A stretch of 37,229 bases of DNA from CAZCTC01 sp964501335. GTDB lineage: Bacteria > Chloroflexota > Anaerolineae > B4-G1 > SLSP01. Within the stretch, counting starts at the first letter, position 1, and each line of letters begins with the position of its first letter. Where the stretch lies: the NCBI GenBank assembly GCA_964501335.1, contig CAZCTC010000077.1:1-37229 (forward strand). Reading direction: 5' to 3'. A program made the translations under genes and the position numbers. Shown piece after piece: positions 8,011 to 16,117 of this stretch. The notes under the pieces are model-generated. The model was not told where the DNA came from and did not search any database. It was given only the letters and a program-made list of their open reading frames with translations.

Positions 8011-9285
8011 GTGTATGATCGGTCGAACTATGAGGGAATAGCGCCGGCGATAATGCTGGTTCAGGCGCACCATTACGACAGGGCTGAGATGGTGTTGCGC
8101 GATTTGCTGGCTAAAAATCCCGACAATGTGCTGGCTTTGCTCTGGCTGGCGCGAACTTTGCTGTATATGGGGCGGCGGGCGGAAGCGTTGGGGGTGGTGA
8201 ACCATGCCCTGGGTCGGGAGCCCAATGTGGCAGAAGCGCATTATGTGCGGGCGAAGGTTTTGTTGGGATTGGAACGGACGACCGATGCGATTGAGGCAAG
8301 CCGGGAAGCGTTGCGGCTGGACTCCCATAATCCCGAGCACTGGTCTCTGCTGGCTTCGCTGTACATGAGTCTTCGCGATTGGAAAAAGATGGAAGAAGCG
8401 GCCTTGATGGGGTTACAATGCAATCCCCGGCATGTTTATTGTTTGAATAACTATGCGCTGGCGCTGCGCAATCAGGGGCAGAAAGTCAAGGCGGCTGAGA
8501 TCCTGCGGCAGGCTCTTCAACTGGATCCCGAGGACAGCGTCACGCGCGCCAATCAGGGTTGGCAGCATTTCGAGAACGGAGAGTTTGAAAAGGCTTTGGG
8601 GCATTTTAAGGAAGCGCTGCGGCGCGATCCCTTTATGGAATGGGCGCAGCAGGGGGTACGATCCGTGCTCAAAGAGCAACATTCCCTTTATCGGTGGTTT
8701 GCAGGATTTAAGTCCGGGCCGGGGGATTTGACCAAAGGGCAAATGCTGGGATTGGTTCTAGGGCTCTATTTTACCCAGGGGATTGTGAGGTGGCTGTGGA
8801 AAATGGAGGTGGATTGGCATTGGATCGTCTGGGTGGCGGTTGCTCCAGGCTATTTCTTCTATCTCTTTCCTTTTATAAACAGCTTGCTGGTCAAACTGGT
8901 GTTGCTGGGTGACCCATTCGGCCGGCTGGTGCTTTTGGAGGAGGACCGGCGGGCGGCTTTGATCGCGGCGGCCTGTTTGGGCAGCGCCGCGCTGCTGGCA
9001 TTGATTGGATTGGCAACCTGGCGCAGCTTTTGGGGCCTGGGGATGTTGGAAGTCCTTTTTTTGCTGGTTCCGATCGAGTGGTTTTTTCAGTTGGAGCGGC
9101 TGGATCATCGCAAGTCGATGGCGGTCGTGATCGGTGTGTTGGTCGGGGTCATTGTGTTGACGCTGGCCTGGGAAATAGCCGGAATTGTGCATCCCTGGAT
9201 CTGTGCCATACTTTTCGGCGCCGGCTGGTTGCTGTCTCGCCTGATGATAGGGGGGTATTTCCGTTCTTATGAAACAAAACGTTAA
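8011..9285 (+). CDS. TPR-repeat membrane protein, paralogue 2 of 3
   Basis: A 424-residue protein starting at GTG, with AAAGGAAA about 10 nt upstream. Residues 10-235 carry TPR repeats (YDRAEMVLRDLLAKNPDNVLA, TDAIEASREALRLDSHNPEH, FEKALGHFKEALRRDPFMEW). Residues 240-420 hold the membrane domain with the shared GDPFGRLVLLEEDRRAA link between helices. It starts 57 nt after paralogue 1, which it matches along its full length, so local gene duplication is evident. Its 3' end overlaps paralogue 3 by 17 nt, so the two are translated from one mRNA. No enzymatic motif is visible. Confidence 0.85.
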   Translation: MYDRSNYEGIAPAIMLVQAHHYDRAEMVLRDLLAKNPDNVLALLWLARTLLYMGRRAEALGVVNHALGREPNVAEAHYVRAKVLLGLERTTDAIEASREALRLDSHNPEHWSLLASLYMSLRDWKKMEEAALMGLQCNPRHVYCLNNYALALRNQGQKVKAAEILRQALQLDPEDSVTRANQGWQHFENGEFEKALGHFKEALRRDPFMEWAQQGVRSVLKEQHSLYRWFAGFKSGPGDLTKGQMLGLVLGLYFTQGIVRWLWKMEVDWHWIVWVAVAPGYFFYLFPFINSLLVKLVLLGDPFGRLVLLEEDRRAALIAAACLGSAALLALIGLATWRSFWGLGMLEVLFLLVPIEWFFQLERLDHRKSMAVVIGVLVGVIVLTLAWEIAGIVHPWICAILFGAGWLLSRLMIGGYFRSYETKR

Positions 9286-10558
9286 ACCTGATGCCGCCAG
9301 TTTTCTGGAAAAGGCGTCCGCGCTGATGCAGGTGCGGCGTTACAGCGAAGCCGAAGCGGCGGCGCTGCGGGCCCTGGTGCTGGAGCCGGGCAACGATCGC
9401 GCGCATGCCCTGTTGGGCTGGGCGCGGTTTCACCAGGAACGCTATTCGGGGGCGCTGACCGAGGCGCAGACGGCAGTTCATGGACAGCCGACCTATGCTC
9501 CTTATCACTATCTGCTGGCCTGGACCTATTTCAAGCTGCGGCGTGAGGTGGAAGCCGGCAAGGCGATCCAGGAGGCGTTACGGCTGGATCCCCGGCGGGC
9601 GGAGTATTATCATTTGTTGGGCAATCTGGCGGCGCGTCGCAAGGACTGGCCGGGGATGCTCAAGGCGGCCGAGGCCGGATTGCAGCTGGAGCCCGAGAAT
9701 ACGGATTGCCTGAATTTGCGGGCGATGGCCCTGGTCAAAGTGGGCCGGAGCGGGGAGGCGGCGCAGACTTTGCAGACGGCGCTTTCTGAGGAGCCCGAGA
9801 ATGCCGTGACCCATGCCAATCAAGGCTGGCGATTGTTGCATGAAGGCAAATCTCTGGAGGCCGTGCAGCATTTTCGCGAATCGTTGCGGCTCGATCCCGG
9901 CTCCGAATGGGCGCGGGATGGGTTGGTCGAGGCGTTGCGGGCGCGGAACCCTCTTTATCGCTGGTTGTTGCGCTATTCGTTGTGGATGTCGGGTTTTACG
10001 GTGGGAGAGCAATGGAGCGTTTGGATGGGAATCCAGGCGGCGCGGACGACGCTTTATGAACTGGCGGGCATGATCCCCTTGTTATGGCTGTTGGTATTGC
10101 CGGTGGATTTGTTGTATCGGGGTTTTGTGGCCTTGAGCTGGATCGGCCGTCCGCTTTTCGCCCTGCTGGTGCGGTTCGACCGCCTGGGCCGGCAGGCGCT
10201 CTCACGGGATGAGATTGCGGCATCGAATGCGCTGGCGGCCTGTTTGTTGAGCGTGGTGGTCAGCGGGGGACTGGGGCTGGCGTTGCGGCAGCCGATTTTT
10301 GTGGTACCCTGTCTATTGTCGCTGTTGTTGGTCACTCCGGTGGCGGGGGTTTATCACCTGGGGCCGGGAAAACGCCGGTTGGCGCTGGCCTTGTATACGA
10401 TAGGGATGATTGGGATCGGGGTGATCCTCTCGGCTTTTGCTTTGACCGGGACGGTGTGGGGGGCGGTGGCGGCGCTGGCGTTGGGGGCATTGTTTGTTTT
10501 TCTGCGCGGCCTTTATTTCTGGCTGGCTATTGTATTATTCAACGTAGGGGCCGTATGA
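9269..10558 (+). CDS. TPR-repeat membrane protein, paralogue 3 of 3
   Basis: A 429-residue protein of the same plan: TPR repeats in residues 8-235 (YSEAEAAALRALVLEPGNDRA, SLEAVQHFRESLRLDPGSEW) and a membrane domain after 245. The link motif is the most changed of the three (FDRLGRQALSRDEIAAS in place of DPFGR...EDR). It overlaps the preceding gene by 17 nt and the following gene by 4 nt (ATGA), so all are one transcription unit. Divergence of the link suggests the three copies have split in function (inference). Confidence 0.85.
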   Translation: MKQNVKPDAASFLEKASALMQVRRYSEAEAAALRALVLEPGNDRAHALLGWARFHQERYSGALTEAQTAVHGQPTYAPYHYLLAWTYFKLRREVEAGKAIQEALRLDPRRAEYYHLLGNLAARRKDWPGMLKAAEAGLQLEPENTDCLNLRAMALVKVGRSGEAAQTLQTALSEEPENAVTHANQGWRLLHEGKSLEAVQHFRESLRLDPGSEWARDGLVEALRARNPLYRWLLRYSLWMSGFTVGEQWSVWMGIQAARTTLYELAGMIPLLWLLVLPVDLLYRGFVALSWIGRPLFALLVRFDRLGRQALSRDEIAASNALAACLLSVVVSGGLGLALRQPIFVVPCLLSLLLVTPVAGVYHLGPGKRRLALALYTIGMIGIGVILSAFALTGTVWGAVAALALGALFVFLRGLYFWLAIVLFNVGAV

Positions 10559-11430
10559 TTTTTGATATTCTTAATGCCTTGATGGGAATTCTCCTTTTTT
10601 TCTTACAATTTATCGTGGTAGTTTCGTTTTTCTTGTGGTGGGTACAGCGGGATAAAATTCAGGAGGCCGGTGGAATTCGGCCTTACCTGGAGAAGATGAA
10701 AATTCAGGGAGCTCAGATGGCTAAAGAGCGCCCTCAGATAATCCCTCAAACCATGCGGCCGGGAGCAGCCCTGGGCGGGATGGCACTCTTTTTGGTGTTG
10801 GCGGTAGCTATGATGGCCGGAGGAATCTATTTCCAGGAGAAGATTTTTACCGAGTCCCGGTTGTTGCAATCTGAAGGGGTCAAAACGTGGGCGACGGTTG
10901 TAGAGAAGATGGTTTATGAACATAGCGACAGCAACGATACCTATCATTTGCGCTATTCATGGATTCTGGCGGACGGGCAGGAAACCCGACGGGAAGCGGA
11001 AAGCCAGGTGCCGGGCGATGTGTTTGTGGCGGTTGAAGAGGGCCAGCTGATTGAAATCATTTATGCCCGCAGCCGGCCGGAAATTGTAAAGGTGACGGCG
11101 GATTACCGGCCGGATGAACAGAATTTCTGGCCGATTGGGATCGGGTTGGGTGTGGGGATTGTATTTCTACTTGTGGCGGTTTTTTATCTTGATGCCTTGA
11201 GAAAGGGACTACGATTGCAGGCCGCGGGCAACGAGATTTGGGTTCCGCTGATAGATAGCTATGTCGATTCCAGTGACGGCAAGGAATATTACGTGGTCTA
11301 TGAATCGCCGCAGTCAGGGAAGGTCGGCACCCAGGTGAGCAAGAAGCATTACGAACGGGCGACGGTGGGCACAATGGTTTCGCTGCGTTATTTGCCGGAA
11401 ACTCCGCAGATTTTCTGGCTCAGCTGGTAG
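10555..11430 (+). CDS. DUF3592-like membrane protein
   Basis: A 291-residue protein with membrane helices at about 5-22, 78-98 and 191-212. The soluble part between (ESRLLQSEGVKTWATVVEKMVYEH ... YHLRYSWILADGQETRREAESQV ... VEEGQLIEIIYARSRPEIVKV) matches the DUF3592 pattern of a small beta domain between two helices; the C-terminal half (AAGNEIWVPLIDSYVDSSDGKEYYVVYE ... MVSLRYLPETPQIF) repeats that pattern. The frame is open further upstream, but the ATG at 10555 overlaps the stop of the TPR gene as ATGA and has AGGGG in front, so it is the preferred start. Likely works with the TPR membrane proteins; role unknown. Confidence 0.78.
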   Translation: MIFDILNALMGILLFFLQFIVVVSFFLWWVQRDKIQEAGGIRPYLEKMKIQGAQMAKERPQIIPQTMRPGAALGGMALFLVLAVAMMAGGIYFQEKIFTESRLLQSEGVKTWATVVEKMVYEHSDSNDTYHLRYSWILADGQETRREAESQVPGDVFVAVEEGQLIEIIYARSRPEIVKVTADYRPDEQNFWPIGIGLGVGIVFLLVAVFYLDALRKGLRLQAAGNEIWVPLIDSYVDSSDGKEYYVVYESPQSGKVGTQVSKKHYERATVGTMVSLRYLPETPQIFWLSW

Positions 11431-11517
11431 AAGCGGCTGCCCTGTTGTTTTTTTGTTGAAGCGTGAAAATTAGAAAGCTTTCATCTAGAAACCTGCACTC
11501 AACAAAGGAGATCAACC

Positions 11518-11940
11518 ATGGCCGTTGTCACTCAGATGTTGGAATTTAATACTCAGGGATATACCGATGCTGTGGACATCACGGATCTGGTGGCTGAGGC
11601 GATTCACCTTTCGGGATTGCGCAGCGGGATTGTGACGCTGTTCTGTCCAGGCTCGACGGGCGGATTGACCACCATTGAATATGAGCGCGGGGCCATTGCT
11701 GATTTACAGCAGGTGCTCGACGAGATCGCCCCGGTGGACCGGCGTTATTTTCATCATTTGCGCTGGAACGACGACAACGGCAGCGCCCATGTCCGTTCGG
11801 CGCTGGTGGGCCCTTCGTTGACCGTTCCTTTTGTGGATCACCGGCTGATGTTGGGCAACTGGCAGCAGATCGTCTTTTTGGATTTCGATACGGCGCCCCG
11901 GGAACGTAAGCTGGTGGCGCAAATTTTGGGAGAAGCTTAA
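11518..11940 (+). CDS. YjbQ/UPF0047 family protein
   Basis: A 140-residue protein that matches the YjbQ family over its full length. The landmarks are GIVTLFCPGSTGGLTTIEYE (the H/S-T-xx-ltinE strand), HLRWNDDNGSAHVRSALVGPSLTVPF (the H...DN.aH metal-site region), and LMLGNWQQIVFLDFDTAPRERKL (the lGtWQ.i.l.e.d...R.R end). Members have been linked to a promiscuous thiamine-phosphate synthase activity, but the native role is unsettled. The usual histidine in HTT is replaced by serine here (GSTGG), which may affect activity. AAAGGAG at 11504-11510 fixes the start. A DUF362 gene follows after 12 nt. Confidence 0.9.
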   Translation: MAVVTQMLEFNTQGYTDAVDITDLVAEAIHLSGLRSGIVTLFCPGSTGGLTTIEYERGAIADLQQVLDEIAPVDRRYFHHLRWNDDNGSAHVRSALVGPSLTVPFVDHRLMLGNWQQIVFLDFDTAPRERKLVAQILGEA

Positions 11941-11952
11941 GAGGTTGATCAC

Positions 11953-13101
11953 ATGGCAGAAAAATCGACGGTAGCCCTGGTACGGTGTGCAAATTACGAC
12001 GAAGCTGCGGTCCTGGAAGGGGTACGGCGCACGGTCGATGCTTTGGGCGGGATGGGGCGCTTTGTTAAACCCGGCAATCGGGTGTTGTTGAAGATCAATT
12101 TACTGCGGACCGCTACGCCGGAAGAAGTGGTCTGTACCCATCCGGCTTTTGTCAAGGCGGTCGTGAAACTGGTACAGGAAGTCGGGGGCAAACCGATTAT
12201 CGGGGACAGCCCCGCAGGCCCGTTCAAGCCGGCATTGTTGCGGATGGCCTATCAGCGTTCCGGAATGAGCCGTGTGGCTGAGGAGACGGGAGCGGAGTTG
12301 AACTTTGACTGCAATCAGATTTATCTCTCGCATCCGCAGGGCAAGGCCATCCGGGGATTGGAGGTGGGAACCTTTATCACTTCGGCGGATGTGGTGATCC
12401 CCCTTTGTAAGTTGAAGACGCACAGCTTTATGGGCTTTACAGGGGCCACAAAGATTCTTTTTGGCGCCATCCCGGGGTCGTCCAAGATGTCCTATCACTC
12501 TCAATTTTCCGATCCAGAGCGTTTTGCCGAGATGTTGCTGGATATCGTCTCGCTGATCAAACCGGCGCTTTTCTTGATGGATGGGATTATCGGGATGGAT
12601 GGTGAAGGTCCGGCTGCCGGCCACCCCTTTGAAATCGGGGCCTTGTTGGGCAGCACCGATGCCGTGGCCCTGGATCTGGTGGCGGCCGGATTGGTGAGAT
12701 TGGATCTGGAGGGGGTTTTCCCGTTGCGGGTGGCGGTGGCGCAGGGGCTTACCACCGGGATGGTCCAGGATGTGGACATTGTGGGAGAGGCTTTTGAATC
12801 CTTTCATGTGCAGGGTTTCAAACCGGCCAGCGCCGTTGCCGTGCAGGCGAAACCGAAGGGGATTGCCAGCGCTTTGGGGGGATTGGCCAAGCGTTGGATG
12901 GTGGCCTCGCCGCGAGCGAACGAGTCCTGTATCGGCTGCGGCGTTTGTGCTCAAAACTGTCCCAAGGATGCCATTACGATCGTGGATCGGCGGGCCCATA
13001 TGAATCTGGATCTTTGTATTCGTTGTTATTGCTGCCATGAGGTCTGTCCCGAACGCGCCATTGATTTGCATAAATCCCAGATCGGGAAGTGGATCGGATA
13101 G
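11953..13101 (+). CDS. DUF362 protein with C-terminal 2[4Fe-4S] ferredoxin domain
   Basis: A 382-residue protein. Residues 1-300 are the DUF362 domain (VKPGNRVLLKINLL, GDSPAGPFK, ADVVIPLCKLKTHSFMGFTGATK, LMDGIIGMDGEGPAAG). Residues 325-370 hold two ferredoxin clusters: C326-x2-C329-x2-C332-x3-C336-P and C355-x2-C358-x2-C361-x3-C365-P, with an extra Cys360. It should bind two [4Fe-4S] clusters. DUF362 has no settled reaction; the combination suggests a redox protein of an anaerobe. It follows the YjbQ gene by 12 nt and is probably co-expressed. A hairpin of the dispersed family starts 10 nt after its stop. Confidence 0.92.
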   Translation: MAEKSTVALVRCANYDEAAVLEGVRRTVDALGGMGRFVKPGNRVLLKINLLRTATPEEVVCTHPAFVKAVVKLVQEVGGKPIIGDSPAGPFKPALLRMAYQRSGMSRVAEETGAELNFDCNQIYLSHPQGKAIRGLEVGTFITSADVVIPLCKLKTHSFMGFTGATKILFGAIPGSSKMSYHSQFSDPERFAEMLLDIVSLIKPALFLMDGIIGMDGEGPAAGHPFEIGALLGSTDAVALDLVAAGLVRLDLEGVFPLRVAVAQGLTTGMVQDVDIVGEAFESFHVQGFKPASAVAVQAKPKGIASALGGLAKRWMVASPRANESCIGCGVCAQNCPKDAITIVDRRAHMNLDLCIRCYCCHEVCPERAIDLHKSQIGKWIG

Positions 13102-13110
13102 TATGGGTTT

Positions 13111-13143
13111 GTGTTTTCGCGCGCCGAAGGCGCGCGAAAACAT
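13111..13143 (+). repeat. Bare hairpin of the dispersed family
   Basis: A 14-bp perfect stem (TGTTTTCGCGCGCC arm, loop GAA), extended by one G-T pair. It lies 10 nt after the DUF362 stop and lacks the rest of the module. The order is T-run, GC stem, A-run, the reverse of an intrinsic terminator. Confidence 0.75.
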
Positions 13144-13151
13144 CGGTACGG

Positions 13152-13235
13152 TTAGGGTCTGTAAATTTATAAGTTCCCGAATTTTCAGGGGAAAACGCTT
13201 TAAAAATCGGTAAGTTATTTTTTACGACCCCTTAG
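13152..13235 (+). mobile_element. MITE-like element, copy A
   Basis: An 84-bp sequence repeated almost identically at 14919-15003. The ends are imperfect inverted repeats (TTAGGGTCTGTAAA against TTTACGACCCCTTAG), and an inner pair (ATAAGTTCCCGAATTTT against AAAAATCGGTAAGTTAT) pairs at most positions, so the whole element folds into one long imperfect hairpin. It codes for nothing. This form fits a miniature inverted-repeat element; no related transposase is in the window. Confidence 0.75.
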
Positions 13236-13346
13236 AAAATCCTCGTTCTCTTCTCTGCAACTTTGTAATTGACTTACCGTATAATTAAGTGGATTTTCCC
13301 CAAACGACCGACTGAATTAGCTTTTTATTTAAACTGAGGAGGAGTT

Positions 13347-14681
13347 ATGAACCGCACCATGATTGTTCGAGGGGTAAGCTGTGCCCTCATTCTTTCTTTT
13401 CTGCTTTTTGGGTTGGCCATGCCGGCCCGTGCTTTAGGCATTCGCAGTGGCGAGACTGTGATCATTGCCGAAGGTGAAGTGGTCGACGACGATTTGATTG
13501 CCGCAGCGGAAACCATTATTGTCGACGGCACCATCAAAGGCGATCTCCTTGCTGCCGGTCAGTCGATCGTTATCGGCCCGAAGGGGGTTGTCGAAGGGGA
13601 TTTGCTCGGAGCCGGTCAGATCATCACGATTTCCGGTAAGATCCAGGACGATGCCCGGATTGCGGGGATGACCCTGCTGGTCGAGCGCGATGCTATGGTG
13701 GGCGATGATGTCATTGCGGCCGGCTACAGTTTGGAGACCAAGCCGGGCAGTCAGATCGGCGGGACGTTGATTGTGGGGGCCTTTCAGTCTTTGCTGGCCG
13801 GGGAGATCACGGGCGATGTTCAGGCCGGCGTGGCCGGGCTGGAGTTGCAGGGGCGTGTCGGCGGCAGCGTGCTGGCTTCCGTCGCTTCGGCCGATGATTC
13901 TCAGGGATATTATCCGCGGGATTTTGGTCCCGGCGTTCCCGCAATGCCGACCGTGAAGATGGGGTTGACGATCGGACCGGAGGCCAAAATTGCCGGCAAT
14001 CTCGACTATCGGACGACGAAGGAGATCACAATTCCGGCCGGGGTAGTGTTGGGCAAGACGACCTTTACGTACGACGAGACCGTCGGTCGGGTGGAAAGCG
14101 AACCGGAAGTGCGGGATCAGGAGCGAGAGGACACGCCTGCGGGCTGGTTGGGAAAGGTTGTGCGCCTGCTGGTGACTTTGTTGATCGTGGGTCTGTTACT
14201 GGCATGGTTGATGCCCGGGATGTTGCATCAGGGGGCGGCGACTTTGCATGGTAAGCCCTGGTGGAGTTTGCTCTGGGGGGCGTTGAGCTATCCGTTGTTT
14301 GGTTTTGGGATGCTGGCGCTCGGATTGCTGGTCTTGTTGCTGGCGGTGATTTTCGGCGGCCTGACCTTGGGTTCCTTGATGTGGCTGACGTTGAAGCTAG
14401 GGTTCTTCCTTTTCCTGACCCTTGTCTTGGGATTCTCTATCCTGACGGGATTTGTTGCCAAGATTGTCGTGGGGTACTGGCTGGGGAACCTGCTGCTGCA
14501 CCGGATCAAGCCGGAATCGAACGTCAATCGTTTTGCAGCGGTGGCCCTGGGGATGCTCTTTGTCGGGCTGCTGGCTTCTATCCCGTTTGTGGGCGGGCTG
14601 ATCAATCTGCTCATCATTGTAGCTGGATTGGGAGCGCTGGCGTTGCTGGCCTATGCTTATTTCAAGCCGGCGGCTGCCTGA
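13347..14681 (+). CDS. Exported bactofilin-like polymer-forming protein with C-terminal membrane domain
   Basis: A 444-residue protein. Residues 1-29 are a signal peptide (hydrophobic LILSFLLFGLAM, likely cleaved after ARA). Residues 33-255 show regular beta-helix repeats as in polymer-forming cytoskeletal (bactofilin) proteins: GEVVDDDLIAAAETIIVDG, TIKGDLLAAGQSIVIGPKG, VVEGDLLGAGQIITISGK, with G-D-L/V-x-A at each turn. A charged linker (EPEVRDQEREDTPAG) leads to five to six membrane helices at 270-440. Bactofilins are normally cytosolic, so a secreted repeat domain tethered by membrane helices is a different topology and may act in the envelope. GAGGAGG lies 5 nt before the ATG. It stands alone between two MITE-like copies. 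Confidence 0.85.
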   Translation: MNRTMIVRGVSCALILSFLLFGLAMPARALGIRSGETVIIAEGEVVDDDLIAAAETIIVDGTIKGDLLAAGQSIVIGPKGVVEGDLLGAGQIITISGKIQDDARIAGMTLLVERDAMVGDDVIAAGYSLETKPGSQIGGTLIVGAFQSLLAGEITGDVQAGVAGLELQGRVGGSVLASVASADDSQGYYPRDFGPGVPAMPTVKMGLTIGPEAKIAGNLDYRTTKEITIPAGVVLGKTTFTYDETVGRVESEPEVRDQEREDTPAGWLGKVVRLLVTLLIVGLLLAWLMPGMLHQGAATLHGKPWWSLLWGALSYPLFGFGMLALGLLVLLLAVIFGGLTLGSLMWLTLKLGFFLFLTLVLGFSILTGFVAKIVVGYWLGNLLLHRIKPESNVNRFAAVALGMLFVGLLASIPFVGGLINLLIIVAGLGALALLAYAYFKPAAA

Positions 14682-14711
14682 TTTAGATTCTGTATAGATT
14701 CTGTATGGAAG

Positions 14712-14744
14712 AAAGAGCGCGAGGTGAATAACCTCGCGCTCTTT
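14712..14744 (+). terminator. Intrinsic terminator, probably bidirectional
   Basis: A perfect 14-bp stem, AAAGAGCGCGAGGT paired with ACCTCGCGCTCTTT, loop GAATA, with A's leading in and T's leading out on both strands. It lies 31 nt after the stop of the bactofilin-like gene. This is the one hairpin in the window with the classic terminator order. Confidence 0.85.
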
Positions 14745-14754
14745 GTATAATTGA

Positions 14755-14907
14755 TTAACCTGTGCGGTTTGCCCGGAAAGGCGGGAGAAAAAAGCCCGTG
14801 TTTTTGCGCGCATTCTTAGGCGTGCAAAAACACAAACAAAAAACTCTCTCTGCCTGCTTCGCCCAGCGCGTCGTTTTTTAACTGGAAAGTACCTGTTGCA
14901 GGATGTG
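14755..14907 (+). repeat. GTGCGG repeat unit plus hairpin module copy
   Basis: A CTGTGCGGTTTGCCCGG ... GCGGGAGAAAAAAGC unit of the type repeated at 36581-36640 and 37139-37229, followed by a hairpin at 14798-14833. The stem is 14 bp (GTGTTTTTGCGCGC arm, one G-T pair) with an 8-nt loop. After it come AAACAAAAAACTCTCTC, CCAGCGCGTCGTTTTTT, and the end GCAGGATG, giving a module of 110 bp from hairpin to end. Confidence 0.8.
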
Positions 14908-14918
14908 AAAAACGGCTT

Positions 14919-15003
14919 TTAGGGTCTGTAAATTTATAAGTTCCCGAATTTTCAGGGGAAAACGCTATAAAAATCGGTAAGTTATTCTTTTACGACCCCT
15001 TAG
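14919..15003 (+). mobile_element. MITE-like element, copy B
   Basis: Second copy of the element at 13152-13235, same orientation, differing by a T-to-A change (GCTTTAAAA to GCTATAAAA) and a one-base insertion in the T run near its right end. The two copies flank the bactofilin-like gene about 1.77 kb apart. Confidence 0.75.
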
Positions 15004-15040
15004 CCAAACTTACGAACAATTGGACGGATTGTAACTTCTG

Positions 15041-15077
15041 TTTTTTCGTGGATGTCGAGGGTGGCAGCCACGAAAAA
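15041..15077. repeat. Inverted repeat after the minus-strand gene
   Basis: TTTTTCGTGG and CCACGAAAAA are perfect 10-bp arms separated by 16 nt, beginning 7 nt beyond the end of the minus-strand gene. It could end that transcript, but no run of U follows on the minus strand, so the call is tentative. Confidence 0.5.
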
Positions 15078-15084
15078 GCGGAAA

Positions 15085-15801
15085 TTATATCCGGCTGTTA
15101 TAGATCAGATTGCTCCAGGTCAGTTGTTGAATCAGATGGGATTGGAGAGACATCAATTGGGCGGGAAGCTCGGAGGCTGAGGGCAATCCTTCCCAGATGT
15201 AGAGCCCTTGCGACGTGAGGAAGGTGAGCCGGATATGGCCGGGCTGGATTTTTTCGTGGATATGGGTTTCGTGACAGGTTCCCAGGGGGGGCGTTTTGAT
15301 ACATTGTTGGATCAACGAGATGATCCGTTCATCGTTCTTTTGCCAGGTGATGATATTCCCATGGAGGGCGATGTAGCGTACGCTGTTGTCGGCATAGAGG
15401 GCCAGGGTTTCCAGGTTGCGGTCGTGGGCTTTTTCAATAATAAGCCCTAAAGTTTCTGAGCTGAGATTTTCTGCCGAATTTAATTTTCTGAGCGCACACC
15501 AGGCGATCAAGCACAGACGAGTTTCGGTGGTTACCCGGGTGAGATAATTCAACAATAAGCAGGCTTCTTCGGGGCGTCCTTTTTTTTGAGCCATGTAGGC
15601 GGCTACAAATCCAGCCCAGGGAGAATCCAGTTGTCGGTGTAACTGTTTTTGCAGGTTTTCGGTAAGGGGAGGGGTGTTTAAGAGAATTTGGTGAATTTCG
15701 GGATAAGATTCCATCCAGACTGCCGCTCGTACCCGGTCCAAGGTGCCGATGATTGTTTCCAGGTCTTGATCGGCAAAAAGCCAATCATAGAATGATTCCA
15801 T
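15085..15801 (-). CDS. Hypothetical helical protein, unknown function
   Basis: A 238-residue protein that I do not recognise. It looks all-helical, with TPR-like pairs in the middle (MAQKKGRPEEACLLLNYLTRV and LSSETLGLIIEKAHDRNLETLALYAD), and a more beta-like C-terminus (IRLTFLTSQGLYIWEG). No membrane helix or catalytic motif is seen. The frame is open upstream to another ATG at 15867 (22 residues more), but AAGGGG placed 7 nt before the ATG at 15801 makes the shorter form likelier. A strong promoter lies about 120 nt upstream. It is divergent from the MalT-like regulator gene, a possible control partner (inference). Confidence 0.7.
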   Translation of the reverse strand: MESFYDWLFADQDLETIIGTLDRVRAAVWMESYPEIHQILLNTPPLTENLQKQLHRQLDSPWAGFVAAYMAQKKGRPEEACLLLNYLTRVTTETRLCLIAWCALRKLNSAENLSSETLGLIIEKAHDRNLETLALYADNSVRYIALHGNIITWQKNDERIISLIQQCIKTPPLGTCHETHIHEKIQPGHIRLTFLTSQGLYIWEGLPSASELPAQLMSLQSHLIQQLTWSNLIYNSRI

Positions 15802-15926
15802 GTGTTTCCCCTTGTCTATTACAAGATGTAGTTTCGTGCGGTGCGGCAATGATAAATTGGTATTCATTATTTCTTGCTCTTGATTTATGGATGAGGAGTA
15901 GAAGAACTGGAATTTACTTTCTTTGA

Positions 15927-15955
15927 ATTATAACTTATTTTGCAACTGAAGTCAA
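15927..15955 (-). promoter_or_regulatory. Sigma-70-type promoter for the minus-strand gene
   Basis: On the minus strand TTGACT (15950-15955) and TATAAT (15927-15932) are separated by exactly 17 bp. Transcription would start near 15920, giving a leader of about 50 nt to the upstream ATG at 15867 or about 120 nt to the preferred start at 15801. Confidence 0.8.
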
Positions 15956-15984
15956 GTTAGTCTGTATTCAGGGGGGGTGTTTCT

Positions 15985-16098
15985 CGTGTTTTTGCGCGCA
16001 TTTTGAGAAAATGATCCCTGGAATATAAAAAGTCTTTTTTGCCCTGTGCGGTTAATCCAGAAAAGCGGAAGAAAAAACGACCTGTGCGATGAGCCAAA
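15985..16098 (+). repeat. Truncated hairpin copy and GTGCGG repeat units
   Basis: GTGTTTTTGCGCGCATTTTGAG at 15986-16007 is the left arm and loop of the hairpin family with the right arm missing. It is followed by two degenerate units of the CTGTGCGGTTAxxCCxGAAAAGCGGAAGAAAAAA type (16042-16080 and 16081 onward). Non-coding remnant. Confidence 0.65.
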
Positions 16099-16117
16099 AA
16101 ACACAAGAAAAAAGGGT

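Noticed and set aside
10456..10554. GTG start giving the DUF3592-like protein 33 more residues
   Set aside because: That segment lies inside the preceding TPR gene and is Gly-rich out-of-frame sequence; ATG at 10555 has AGGGG and an ATGA overlap.
13269..13285. TTGACT and TATAAT before the bactofilin-like gene as a promoter
   Set aside because: Only 5 bp separate them, far from the needed 16-18. The TATAAT may still be a -10 box, but no matching -35 is visible.
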